In this document: positions 1 through 8,450 of the stretch, one piece after another
Layout of the letters: each line of letters starts with the position of its first letter
Numbering within the stretch: the first letter of the stretch is position 1
Assembly (NCBI GenBank): GCA_000437755.1
Contig: FR900157.1
Span: 2,003-44,297, forward strand
DNA from: Roseburia sp. CAG:303
Lineage (GTDB): Bacteria > Bacillota > Clostridia > Lachnospirales > Lachnospiraceae
Direction: 5' to 3'
Length of the DNA stretch: 42,295 nt
The notes under the pieces: generated by a model
What the model was told of the DNA's origin: nothing
The model's database searches: none
The model's input: the letters and a program-made list of their open reading frames with translations, nothing else
Translations under genes and position numbers: made by a program

Positions 1-24
1 AGTTCCGGGGATTACCCCGGAACT
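1..24 (-). terminator. Intrinsic terminator hairpin at window edge
   Basis: A perfect 10-bp GC-rich stem (AGTTCCGGGG / CCCCGGAACT) with a 4-nt loop lies 30 nt downstream of the GGDEF gene that ends at 54. The expected T tract for the minus strand would fall left of position 1, outside the window, so the terminator role is inferred from position and stem strength. Confidence 0.55.
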
Positions 25-53
25 GCCGGCTCTATCCTGTTCATCTGGTTTTC

Positions 54-1100
54 TTATCGTTTTAATCCCTTTTTTCTCTGCTTGTCTTCGTACATATATT
101 GGTCCGCTTTGTCAAACAGGGTACGCAATGTACAATTCGCATAATCACTGGACAATGCCCATCCGCTTGCATAGCTGATTTTAATATTCTTTCCATAGCA
201 GTTAAAACGTTCTACCTCATTTTGCAGATTCCTCAGTATCTCTTCTGTTTCACTCCGACTTGCTTCATGCACGAATACAATAAATTCATCGCCCCCGCAT
301 CGTCCCACGAAATCTTTTGCCGGAACTACATTCCGTATAATCCTTGCAAAATTCATGATAAGCTGATCTCCTATGGAATGTCCCATAGTGTCATTGACAT
401 GCTTTAAATTATTCAGATCCAGCACAATACACGCAACCGGAGCTTTTAAAAATTCTACGTTATGCAGCATTTCCTCACAGCGGCTCTTATTCGGCAGTCC
501 CGTATGCAAATCAATGTATGCCTTTTTCTCCAGTATCTTGTTTGTCCGTGCAATTCTTACTTCCGTAACAGTCTGTTCAATAATCAGCCCAATCAGTCCG
601 ACCATAATTATCGCTGAGATGATTTCCAGCAATCTTAAATGCACGGCTATTTCTTCGGAATAATCTTCTGCCGCCGATACCGTTTCATCTGCAAGTTTAA
701 AATAAGCTTCACTCATGTCAACAATATCTGTCTGAAGATAACCATCCGTCCTTACTTTCTGTATCTCTTCCTTGAGTTCTTCCCAGCAGGCAATCTGCAC
801 ATCCAGCTTTTTCTGGTAATCCTTATCATCCAGCAGAATCAGATCGTAATTCCCGTCCTCATATCTTAATCCGCTTAAAATATCGTCCAGGTAAGTAATC
901 AGAGCATCATCGGAATTTCCGGTAATCTCAAGCTTTACTTCCCTCTGTGTCGCACCACGCACCAATCCGGCATAATTAATTACTCTCGCTGTTCCCTGTA
1001 ATTTCTTAATCTGGTACATCATAATCATTACTAAAATAATCAGCAGTAAAATCAATGTACTCTTTGCGATTGCTTTTACTCTGTATATTAACTTATCCAT
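54..1100 (-). CDS. Membrane-anchored GGDEF protein (putative diguanylate cyclase)
   Basis: Predicted to make cyclic di-GMP from two GTP at the inner face of the membrane. A first membrane helix lies at about residues 13-31, then a roughly 125-residue external helical sensor region, a second helix at about 158-178, and a C-terminal GGDEF domain with an intact RCGGDEF active-site loop. The place of the inhibitory RxxD site before it reads PAKD, so the arginine is missing and product feedback may be absent. The ATG at 1100 is chosen over a GTG at 1103 because GAGG lies 8 nt before it. It follows the S41 protease gene by about 75 nt on the same strand and may be read from the same operon. No EAL or HD-GYP domain is present. 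The signal sensed is unknown. Confidence 0.9.
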   Translation of the reverse strand: MDKLIYRVKAIAKSTLILLLIILVMIMMYQIKKLQGTARVINYAGLVRGATQREVKLEITGNSDDALITYLDDILSGLRYEDGNYDLILLDDKDYQKKLDVQIACWEELKEEIQKVRTDGYLQTDIVDMSEAYFKLADETVSAAEDYSEEIAVHLRLLEIISAIIMVGLIGLIIEQTVTEVRIARTNKILEKKAYIDLHTGLPNKSRCEEMLHNVEFLKAPVACIVLDLNNLKHVNDTMGHSIGDQLIMNFARIIRNVVPAKDFVGRCGGDEFIVFVHEASRSETEEILRNLQNEVERFNCYGKNIKISYASGWALSSDYANCTLRTLFDKADQYMYEDKQRKKGLKR

Positions 1101-1177
1101 CACGCATTCCTCTTTATTTTTTGTAACAATCAGGTTTTGTAAAAACTACCTTATCTGTACTATGATTATACTCATTT

Positions 1178-2452
1178 TTATTTTTCTGCAATCTGACTCT
1201 GGATATAAGAAACTGCCGCATTTAACTGCGTGTCATATCCTTCCTTCAGATATCCTTTTTCATCATAGGCTTCCGTCTGCGATTCGTCCGGAAGTTCTAC
1301 CGTTTCATCAGGATCAATTCCGTTATTGTTAAAATTCCTGCCAAGCGGGGTAAAATATTCTGCAATCGTAAGCTTTACTCCACTTCCGTCGTTCAGTGGG
1401 ATAAGATTCTGTACCACGCCCTTGCCGTAGGACTTTGTGCCGAAAATCTTCGCACGTCCGTAATCCTGCAATGCTCCGGTAAATACTTCCGAAGCACTGG
1501 CACTGTTGCCGTTGATAATAACTGCCATCGGCAGGGTTTCATCGATACATTCTGCTTCGGAATAATAATTCTTCCGGTTTTCAAATTTGTCTTCAACATA
1601 CATGAGCAGTTCTTCCGGCAGAATATAATCGAGCATATCGATTACCGCATCCAATGCGCCGCCGCCGTTATTTCTCAGGTCAAATACAATCCCTTCTGCT
1701 CCCTGGTTTAACAGGTCATCAATCGCATTCTTATACTGTTCCGGTGTGGACATCTCAAATGAGGAAATATAAATATATCCGACATTTCCTTCTTTCATTT
1801 CATAGGACACGGTAGGCACATTCACCTGTTGCCTTGTAATCGTGGTTTCAAATTCTTCTTCCCCGCGGCGCACCTTAAATACAGCTGAAGTTCCTTCCTC
1901 GCCTTTTACCAGTGTTACCGCCTGCTCCAGCTCCATGCCGGACAGATCTGTTCCATCAATGCTCAGAATTATATCTCCCGGCTGCAGACCTGCATTTGCC
2001 GCCGGTGCATTCTCATATGGAAGAATAATGGTTATCTCGCCATCTTCATTCTTCGATACCACAGCACCGATGCCACAGTAAGAACCATTGATGCTCTCCA
2101 TTCTTTTTTGCATCTCATCTGCGGTGTAATACTCGGAATATTTATCTTCCAATCCCGCAATATAAGCCGCATAGACTTTATCTGCGATTGCGGAAGTATC
2201 CATATCATCACTGTAATAATAATACTCATCTACCAGCGACTCCAATGATTCCAGTTTTTTCTCAATGTCGCTCATGGATACCTGTGTATCCCCTGATGTC
2301 TGGTCGGTCTCTGTCTGCTTCTGTACCGGATGGATTCCCCCTTTTGCCACAAACAGAAAGATCAATGCAAATAATGAGCAGATCAGAAGTCCTGTAATCA
2401 GCCCCTTCTGAAATGATGATTTTAAATCAGGATTTTTGTCTTCTATATTCAT
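1178..2452 (-). CDS. ctpA: S41 family C-terminal processing peptidase with PDZ domain
   Basis: Serine protease of the CtpA/Prc family, acting outside the cytoplasmic membrane. Residues 17-37 form one N-terminal anchor helix. A PDZ domain at about 125-205 carries the typical GLQPGDIILSIDG turn, followed by the S41 catalytic domain. The Ser/Lys dyad is visible as the middle serine of SASASE (about 319) and the lysine of KSYGKG (about 344), 25 residues apart as in E. coli Prc. The length (424) fits the family. A TTAGGAG site precedes the ATG. It is downstream of the M23 peptidase gene with a 50-nt gap, the end of the ftsEX operon. The family trims or degrades envelope proteins, often hydrolases, so the neighbouring M23 protein is a plausible client (inference). 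Confidence 0.93.
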   Translation of the reverse strand: MNIEDKNPDLKSSFQKGLITGLLICSLFALIFLFVAKGGIHPVQKQTETDQTSGDTQVSMSDIEKKLESLESLVDEYYYYSDDMDTSAIADKVYAAYIAGLEDKYSEYYTADEMQKRMESINGSYCGIGAVVSKNEDGEITIILPYENAPAANAGLQPGDIILSIDGTDLSGMELEQAVTLVKGEEGTSAVFKVRRGEEEFETTITRQQVNVPTVSYEMKEGNVGYIYISSFEMSTPEQYKNAIDDLLNQGAEGIVFDLRNNGGGALDAVIDMLDYILPEELLMYVEDKFENRKNYYSEAECIDETLPMAVIINGNSASASEVFTGALQDYGRAKIFGTKSYGKGVVQNLIPLNDGSGVKLTIAEYFTPLGRNFNNNGIDPDETVELPDESQTEAYDEKGYLKEGYDTQLNAAVSYIQSQIAEK

Positions 2453-2502
2453 GCTGTCTCCTAACTACTTTACTAAATCCGGATATTCCGGCTGCCACCG
2501 GG

Positions 2503-3843
2503 TTATGGGGATACATAATCCAGTGGGTCTACATAACTTCCATTCAGACGGATACTCAGATGCAGATGCGGTGCGGTAGACCTGCCCGTACTTCCCACCA
2601 GTCCTATCGTCTGACCTGCGGTAACATAATCCCCTTCTTTCACAAGTCTGGAAGACATATGCATATACACGGAATAAATTCCATTTCCATGGTCAATGCC
2701 GATCCAGTTGCCTGCCGATGAACTTAAACTTGACCATGCCACCTGTCCGCCTGAAACTGCCATAACCGCAGTTCCTGTGGATGCCGGTATGTCGATTCCG
2801 TTATGGAATTCTGTTCCGCTTCCTCCAAATGGGTTATTTCTCATGGAAAAATACGATGAAATATAAGTGTTTGACGTCAGCGGCCAGATAAACTTTCCAT
2901 TACTTGTCGTCTGGTTCGTGGATGTATTTGATTTTGACGTGGTTGCTTCCTGTCCCTTTGTCGTGGTATCAGCCTTACTGCTGCCCTTCTTTGCTGCTCT
3001 GGAAGCCTCCTCAGCCGCCTTCCGTTTTGATTCTTCCTCGGCTGCTTTTCTGGATTCCTCTTCCGCCTTCTTCCGAGACTCTTCCTCGGCTTTTCTTCTG
3101 GCTTCGATCGATTCCATCTCTGATACCAGCTCCTGCTGCGCAGCAATGTCATTTTCCAGGTCATGGATCTGGTTCTGTGCATCCGTAATCGATGCATTTA
3201 CCTGTGCAATCTCCTGATTTTTTGCTTCCATCAACTGTTCGGTCGCTGCCTTCTCTGCCTCTGCATCCTCCTGCAGAACCTGCAGATCTGCAAGCTGTTT
3301 GTCAAGACTTGCCTTTGCCGCCTCCACTTCATTCTTCTTCACCTGAAGCTCCTCTAACATCTGTCTGTCATAACTGGTCAGTTCCGTGATGTATTCTGCC
3401 CGGTTCAGGAAATCCCCGATGCTTTTGGAATCCAGTATCATGGAAATATAGGACGCATTCCCATTTTCATACATATACTGGATACGCAGTTTCATGGCTT
3501 CATACTGCTCTGAGATCTCTACCTCAGTTTTGGATATTAATTCCTGCGTTGCATTTATCTCGGTATTCTTCTGATCAATCTGCTGATTCAGTGCATAAAT
3601 ATTATTTGCAATATCTGATACCTTTGCATCGAGTTCCTTAAGATATGCTTCGCTGTCTCCCTTCTTTGCCTCCAGCTCTGCCAGTATCTTCTCCACATCA
3701 GCCTTTTCGCTCTTCAGGTTATTCAGACTTTCCTTTTCACTCTCCATACTTCCGTAGGAAATATCCATATTTGCAACGGCTGCTGCTCCAAATATCACAG
3801 TAACTACTACAGCCGCTATATAATTTTTAACCTTCTTATGCAT
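2503..3843 (-). CDS. Coiled-coil M23 (LytM) peptidoglycan hydrolase, likely FtsEX partner
   Basis: Secreted murein endopeptidase or hydrolase activator. It has an N-terminal signal or anchor helix (about 7-25), then a long heptad coiled coil (about 30-270) that ends in Ala/Glu/Lys/Ser-rich repeats of the AEEESRK type, a Ser/Thr linker, and a C-terminal M23 domain. The zinc-binding positions are intact: His347 and Asp351 (FHNGID), and the HLH motif at 426-428. An EnvC/PcsB-like architecture (coiled coil plus hydrolase) is what FtsEX pulls on in other bacteria. This gene lies 39 nt after ftsX, so it is the probable partner here. Intact metal ligands suggest a real enzyme, unlike degenerate EnvC. 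The start has GGAG 7 nt upstream. Confidence 0.92.
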   Translation of the reverse strand: MHKKVKNYIAAVVVTVIFGAAAVANMDISYGSMESEKESLNNLKSEKADVEKILAELEAKKGDSEAYLKELDAKVSDIANNIYALNQQIDQKNTEINATQELISKTEVEISEQYEAMKLRIQYMYENGNASYISMILDSKSIGDFLNRAEYITELTSYDRQMLEELQVKKNEVEAAKASLDKQLADLQVLQEDAEAEKAATEQLMEAKNQEIAQVNASITDAQNQIHDLENDIAAQQELVSEMESIEARRKAEEESRKKAEEESRKAAEEESKRKAAEEASRAAKKGSSKADTTTKGQEATTSKSNTSTNQTTSNGKFIWPLTSNTYISSYFSMRNNPFGGSGTEFHNGIDIPASTGTAVMAVSGGQVAWSSLSSSAGNWIGIDHGNGIYSVYMHMSSRLVKEGDYVTAGQTIGLVGSTGRSTAPHLHLSIRLNGSYVDPLDYVSP

Positions 3844-3882
3844 CTTTATTCTCCATTCTGTATTTCAGATACTTTCTGTTCC

Positions 3883-4797
3883 TTATACATTCAAATGTTT
3901 TTTTATTGTAATCATACTGCCGACCAAACCGATTCCCGCTCCTATCAGCAGTGAAAGCGGTGCTAACACATGAAATACCTGGTTTGCCGGCAAAAATACC
4001 GTAAATGCAGAAAGCTGCTGGAACTGTGCAAGAATATATACCACAATTCTGTTATATAATATGAACAGTACAACAATCGGTATGACTGCACCAATCAATC
4101 CAATCATAAGACCTTCCACCATAAACGGTGCTCGGACAAATATATCCGATGCTCCCATCAGCTTCATAATGCCGATTTCTTCTTTTCTGACCGTGATTCC
4201 CATCGTGATGGTATTGCTGATCAGGAATACCGCAACCGCCAAAAGAATGACGATCAATGCCACAGATACATATCCTACCAGTTTTCCGAATTCGCTTACC
4301 GTAGATGCCGTATTCTCAGATGAATTTACCTGTCTGATTCCCTCTTCGGACAAACTGTTCAGATAAGATACCAGCACATCCTGCATGGATATATCATTCA
4401 GGAAAATTTCAAAAGAGGATGAATTTGCCAGCGGATTATCATCTTTGAACCCCTCTGCCAGATCCATATGATCTTTAAAATAAATCTCCTTAAACTGCTC
4501 CCAGGCTTCCTCGGAAGATGTATAGACCACTTCTTTTACTTCTGCTCTCTGGCTGATCTTATCCTTCAGGCTGTTGATTTCGTCATCCGTAATTCCCTGT
4601 TTGAAAAATACGGTAATGCTGATCTGTTCCTCCGCCTGCGTTATCATATTGTTGATATTCGTAAATACAGAATAAAATAAACCAATCAGGAAGATACAGA
4701 TGGCAATTGTGGCAATTGAAGCCAATGAGAATAATTTATTTCTCTTAATATTTATAATACCTTGTTTCAGGCTGTATGCCCAGGTGCTAATCTTCAT
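3883..4797 (-). CDS. ftsX: Cell division protein FtsX (permease-like)
   Basis: Integral membrane partner of FtsE. Four membrane segments are visible: one near residues 20-45 and three in the C-terminal half (about 170-195, 220-250 and 270-300). A large external loop between the first and second would contact the coiled-coil hydrolase. Near the C-terminal half is the FtsX-typical sequence ITVRKEEIGIMKLMGAS. The ATG at 4797 (MKISTWAY) is preferred over an upstream in-frame start at 4824, because it overlaps the ftsE stop by 11 nt and matches the usual family N terminus. Length is 304 residues. The cdaR-like gene, ftsE, ftsX, the M23 gene and ctpA run in this order with short gaps. Confidence 0.95.
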   Translation of the reverse strand: MKISTWAYSLKQGIINIKRNKLFSLASIATIAICIFLIGLFYSVFTNINNMITQAEEQISITVFFKQGITDDEINSLKDKISQRAEVKEVVYTSSEEAWEQFKEIYFKDHMDLAEGFKDDNPLANSSSFEIFLNDISMQDVLVSYLNSLSEEGIRQVNSSENTASTVSEFGKLVGYVSVALIVILLAVAVFLISNTITMGITVRKEEIGIMKLMGASDIFVRAPFMVEGLMIGLIGAVIPIVVLFILYNRIVVYILAQFQQLSAFTVFLPANQVFHVLAPLSLLIGAGIGLVGSMITIKKHLNV

Positions 4798-5473
4798 AAA
4801 TGTATCCCCCTGCCTGCTCGTCACTCACAATCATTCCTTTGTGAATCGTAACAACCCTCTTTTGCATCGCATCCACAATTTCACTGTTATGGGTAACGAC
4901 GATAACGGTTGTTCCACGATTATTTATTTCCTCCAGAAGTTTCATGATTTCCCATGAATTCTTCGGGTCAAGATTTCCCGTAGGCTCATCTGCCAGCAGA
5001 ATCGGTGGATTATTGACCAGTGCACGTGCCAGTGCTACTCTCTGCTGTTCTCCTCCCGAAAGTTCTCTCGGAAAAGACTTGTATTTCTCTGCCAGTCCCA
5101 CCATGGACAGCATCGCTGGTACTTTTCTGCGGATTACCCGGTTCGGCACTTCTACCACACGTTGGGCAAATGCAACATTATCGTACACACTTCTGTCCTT
5201 TAACAGACGGAAATCCTGAAATACGACACCGATATCCCTCCGCAGAAGATGAATCTTCCTGTGCTTGATTTTCTTTAAATCCTTTCCGTTAATTATAATA
5301 CGTCCCGTTGTAGGTTCCAGTTCTTTTAACATTAATTTTATAAGGGTAGATTTTCCTGCTCCGGAATTCCCTACAATAAATACAAATTCTCCCTCTTCAA
5401 TATGAAGATTAATGTCATTTACTGCCGGAGCACCTGCTGAATATGTCTTGCTGACATTTTCCAAGTCAATCAT
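4787..5473 (-). CDS. ftsE: Cell division ATP-binding protein FtsE
   Basis: Cytoplasmic ABC-type ATPase that couples the divisome to periseptal peptidoglycan hydrolysis through FtsX. Seen in sequence: Walker A GNSGAGKST (about 36-44), Q-loop, signature LSGGEQQRVALARAL, Walker B ILLADEPTGNLD and the switch histidine in VVVTHN. The 228-residue length is normal. A clear AAAGGAG site precedes the ATG. It starts 11 nt after the regulator gene and overlaps ftsX, indicating translational coupling. Confidence 0.96.
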   Translation of the reverse strand: MIDLENVSKTYSAGAPAVNDINLHIEEGEFVFIVGNSGAGKSTLIKLMLKELEPTTGRIIINGKDLKKIKHRKIHLLRRDIGVVFQDFRLLKDRSVYDNVAFAQRVVEVPNRVIRRKVPAMLSMVGLAEKYKSFPRELSGGEQQRVALARALVNNPPILLADEPTGNLDPKNSWEIMKLLEEINNRGTTVIVVTHNSEIVDAMQKRVVTIHKGMIVSDEQAGGYIYED

Positions 5474-5484
5474 CGCAATCTCCT

Positions 5485-6573
5485 TTAATAATCAATACTT
5501 TCCATATATTTCATATATTTTACAACCATCAGTGCAATCTTGAATGTAATGGCATCCTCGAATTTCCTGAGATCCAGTCCGGTACTCTTCTCCAGCTTGT
5601 CAAGACGGTATACCAGAGTATTTCTGTGAATATACAGTTGTCTTGAAGTTTCGGACACATTCAGACTGTTCTCGAAGAATTTATTGATGGTGGACAAAGT
5701 TTCCTCGTCAAATTCATCCGGTGATTTTCCTTCAAAAATTTCTTTGATGAACATTTTGCACAGCGGAAGCGGAAGCTGGTAAATCAGACGTCCGATTCCC
5801 AGATGATTGTATGCGATAATGACTTTCTCACTGTAGAAAATCTTTCCGACATCCAGTGCCATCTTAGCCTCTTTATAAGATTTCGATACTTCTTTTATCT
5901 CATTGACAATTGTTCCGTAGGAAATCCTTGCAGAGGACATCGCCTCGGTATTCAGCATATCGAGAACGGTTCTTGCTACTTTCTCCATGTCCTCATATGT
6001 TTCATTCGGAGTCAGCTCCCTGACAATGATAATGTTCTTCTCATCGACTGCCGTGATAAAATCCTTCGACTTCGCCACAAACAATGTCCGGATCGTTTCC
6101 AATGCCCCGTTATCCTTCTCATTCTTCGTCTCGACAATAAATACGATACGCCTTGCATTCTGCTCGATATGGAGTTTCTTTGCACGATTATAAATATCCA
6201 CAAGCAAAAGATTGTCCAGCAGCAGATTCTTGATAAAATTGTCCTTGTCAAAACGCTCTTTGTATGCCGTGATCAGGTTCTGAAGCTGGAATACCGCCAT
6301 CTTTCCTATCATATACACATCGTTGCTGCTTCCCATTACGAGCAGGATATATTCGAGTCTGCACTCATCGCTTACTTTAAACAGCTGGCAGCCTCTTGCT
6401 TCCTGGTTCTCTGCATCCGAATCCGCAAAGTTCTTTACAAATCCCTCATAATCAACTGCATTTGAAAATGTCGCAGTCAGAAGTTTTCCGTCTATATCAT
6501 ATATGCTCAATTCCACCCTTGCAATGTTTTTAATTCCGTCAATGGTACTTTGTAAAATCTGATTTGATATCAT
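5485..6573 (-). CDS. CdaR/PucR-family transcriptional regulator
   Basis: Probable DNA-binding regulator. The C-terminal 60-70 residues match the PucR/CdaR-type helix-turn-helix, with the characteristic ETSRQLYIHRNTLVYRLDKL stretch. The N-terminal ~280 residues form a sensor-like region that I cannot assign to the sugar-diacid domain with certainty. The ATG at 6573 is preferred to a GTG at 6582, because AGGGAG lies 8 nt before the ATG but abuts the GTG. It is the first gene of the ftsEX operon behind a good promoter. The family usually controls carbon or nitrogen catabolism, so its place at the head of a cell-division operon is notable. Autoregulation of the operon is an inference. Confidence 0.85.
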   Translation of the reverse strand: MISNQILQSTIDGIKNIARVELSIYDIDGKLLTATFSNAVDYEGFVKNFADSDAENQEARGCQLFKVSDECRLEYILLVMGSSNDVYMIGKMAVFQLQNLITAYKERFDKDNFIKNLLLDNLLLVDIYNRAKKLHIEQNARRIVFIVETKNEKDNGALETIRTLFVAKSKDFITAVDEKNIIIVRELTPNETYEDMEKVARTVLDMLNTEAMSSARISYGTIVNEIKEVSKSYKEAKMALDVGKIFYSEKVIIAYNHLGIGRLIYQLPLPLCKMFIKEIFEGKSPDEFDEETLSTINKFFENSLNVSETSRQLYIHRNTLVYRLDKLEKSTGLDLRKFEDAITFKIALMVVKYMKYMESIDY

Positions 6574-6622
6574 CCGCCACACTCCCTAATATTTGTTTTT
6601 ATCTATATGCATCACTTGCTTT

Positions 6623-6651
6623 ATTGTAACATAAAACGATTCCCGATTCAA
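6623..6651 (-). promoter_or_regulatory. SigA-type promoter of the regulator-ftsEX operon
   Basis: On the minus strand a -35 TTGAAT (6646-6651) and a -10 TACAAT (6623-6628) are separated by 17 bp. The start codon follows about 50 nt downstream. It lies directly after the terminator of the upstream ATPase gene, as expected for a new transcription unit. Confidence 0.65.
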
Positions 6652-6690
6652 GCAAAAAGAAAAGGCGGTGTTCTCTGAAACATCGCCTTT
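6650..6690 (-). terminator. Terminator of the sugar ABC ATPase gene
   Basis: A 10-bp stem (6661-6670 with 6681-6690, one G-T pair) and a 10-nt loop are followed on the minus strand by TCTTTTTGCTT. It lies 25 nt after the stop codon at 6715. Confidence 0.8.
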
Positions 6691-6714
6691 TCCAATATTT
6701 TCCATAAAAGTTAA

Positions 6715-7827
6715 TTAGTTTGCAATAACCTTCTCTGTTTCTTTGTCGAATACATGAAGTTTGTTTAAATCGAATGCAAACTTAACAGTATCTCCAATCT
6801 TAGCTGTTGTACGAGGATTTACTCTTGCTGTGCAGTCTGTTCCTGCAATATCGAAGTATAAGAATACTTCTGCACCAAGTAATTCGTATAACTTGATCTG
6901 TGTTTCAACAACTGCTTCCGGCTGGCTTGCAATCATAACTTCATCATCATGAATGTCTTCCGGACGGATACCCATAACAACTTTCTTACCAACGTAGCCA
7001 CCATCAACGAGAGCTTTTGCTTTCTTCTCAGGTACTTTGATCTTGTCATTGCCAAACTCAAGTTTTACGCCATCTGCTTCTTCTACAACATCTGCATCGA
7101 TGAAGTTCATAGCCGGTGATCCCATGAATCCTGCTACGAAGAGGTTTACAGGGTAGTTGTATAAGTTGATAGGGGAATCACACTGCTGGATAACACCATC
7201 TTTCATAACTACGATTCTGGTACCCAGTGTCATAGCTTCTGTCTGGTCATGTGTTACATAGATGATAGTAGCTTCCAGTCTCTTATGTAATTTGGAAATC
7301 TCGACACGCATCTGTACTCTTAACTTGGCATCAAGGTTTGATAAAGGTTCATCCATGAGGAATACTTTTGGTTCACGGACAATCGCACGTCCCATGGCAA
7401 CTCGCTGTCTCTGACCACCTGATAAAGCCTTCGGCTTACGATCAAGAAGATGTTCCAGGTCAAGGATTCTTGCAGCTTCATGAACGAGCTTGCTGATCTG
7501 ATCCTTTGGAGTTTTTCTTAATTTAAGACCGAATGCCATATTATCGTAAACTGACATATGAGGATATAACGCATAGTTCTGGAATACCATCGCAATATCT
7601 CTATCCTTAGGTTCTACATCGTTTACTAATTTATCGCCGATATATAATTCACCGGAGCTGATTTCTTCCAGTCCTGCGATCATACGAAGTGTTGTTGATT
7701 TTCCACATCCTGAAGGTCCTACGAAAATGATGAATTCCTTGTCTGCAATTTCAAGATTGAAATCTTTAACAGCTACGAAACCATTTGGATATACCTTACT
7801 AATGTTTCTTAATGATAAACTTGCCAT
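6715..7827 (-). CDS. ugpC: Sugar ABC transporter ATPase (MsmX/MsmK/UgpC type)
   Basis: ATP-hydrolysing subunit of CUT1-type carbohydrate importers. It has Walker A GPSGCGKST (about 37-45), signature LSGGQRQRVAMGRAI, Walker B VFLMDEPLSNLDAKLR, and a C-terminal TOBE/OB regulatory region (about 235-370) with the MGIRPEDIHD motif of the MalK/UgpC group. Its length of 370 is standard. No permease or binding-protein gene is adjacent. In Firmicutes such orphan ATPases energise many sugar transporters, which is the likely role here. It is a single-gene unit: a 226-nt AT-rich gap upstream, where I cannot settle on one promoter, and a terminator right after. GGAGG precedes the start. Confidence 0.93.
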   Translation of the reverse strand: MASLSLRNISKVYPNGFVAVKDFNLEIADKEFIIFVGPSGCGKSTTLRMIAGLEEISSGELYIGDKLVNDVEPKDRDIAMVFQNYALYPHMSVYDNMAFGLKLRKTPKDQISKLVHEAARILDLEHLLDRKPKALSGGQRQRVAMGRAIVREPKVFLMDEPLSNLDAKLRVQMRVEISKLHKRLEATIIYVTHDQTEAMTLGTRIVVMKDGVIQQCDSPINLYNYPVNLFVAGFMGSPAMNFIDADVVEEADGVKLEFGNDKIKVPEKKAKALVDGGYVGKKVVMGIRPEDIHDDEVMIASQPEAVVETQIKLYELLGAEVFLYFDIAGTDCTARVNPRTTAKIGDTVKFAFDLNKLHVFDKETEKVIAN

Positions 7828-8053
7828 TATTTAAATCCTCCAATTAAGTTCTTATTTTTAAGCATATCTAATTTTATCTCAAATGTCCGAAAATTGCTAT
7901 ATCACTTTGTACTGAAATGCTTTTGGATATTTTAGTTAAATTGTACAAGGCGATTTTATAATTTTTTCATTTTTATTTTTGACACTAAAAATGTTTTCAT
8001 ATTTTATACAAAAAACTTTGCATTAATCTTAGATACTTTGTACTTTTTTCTAA

Positions 8054-8428
8054 TTATTTTAATCCGATTGCTTCGATTTCAATAAGAACATCCTTTGGAA
8101 GTCTTGCTACTTCCACGCAGGAACGTGCCGGGCAGTCTTTCTTGAAAAACTCTGAATATACTTCATTTACTTTTCCGAAATCATCCATATTCTTGATGAA
8201 TACGGTTGTCTTGATTACATTTTCTGCTTCAACACCTGATTCCTTTAAAAGAGCGACAAGATTACCTATGGCCTGTCTTGCCTGTGCTTCAATTCCTTCC
8301 GGAATCTCGCCTGTAGGAGGATTTACCGGAATTACTCCTGATGTAAATACCATGTTGTTTACTTCGATTGCCTGTGAATAAGGTCCGATTGCTGCCGGTG
8401 CCTTATCTGTACTGATGATTTTTTTCAT
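8054..8428 (-). CDS. ridA: RidA family enamine/imine deaminase
   Basis: Small trimeric protein that hydrolyses reactive 2-aminoacrylate-type enamines released by PLP enzymes. The 124-residue length is exactly that of the family. It begins with the typical MKKIISTDKAPAAIGPYSQA. The conserved arginine of CPARSCVEVARLP, which binds the substrate carboxylate, is present, as is the closing EIEAIG. It starts 22 nt after cvfB on the same strand, with GGAGGTATGATACA before the ATG, so the two are probably co-transcribed. Confidence 0.95.
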   Translation of the reverse strand: MKKIISTDKAPAAIGPYSQAIEVNNMVFTSGVIPVNPPTGEIPEGIEAQARQAIGNLVALLKESGVEAENVIKTTVFIKNMDDFGKVNEVYSEFFKKDCPARSCVEVARLPKDVLIEIEAIGLK

Positions 8429-8450
8429 TGTATCATACCTCCATTATATA

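Noticed and set aside
5803..6465. 220-residue plus-strand open frame opposite the CdaR-like gene
   Set aside because: It is entirely antisense to a well-supported coding region, has no ribosome site and shows no recognisable domain.
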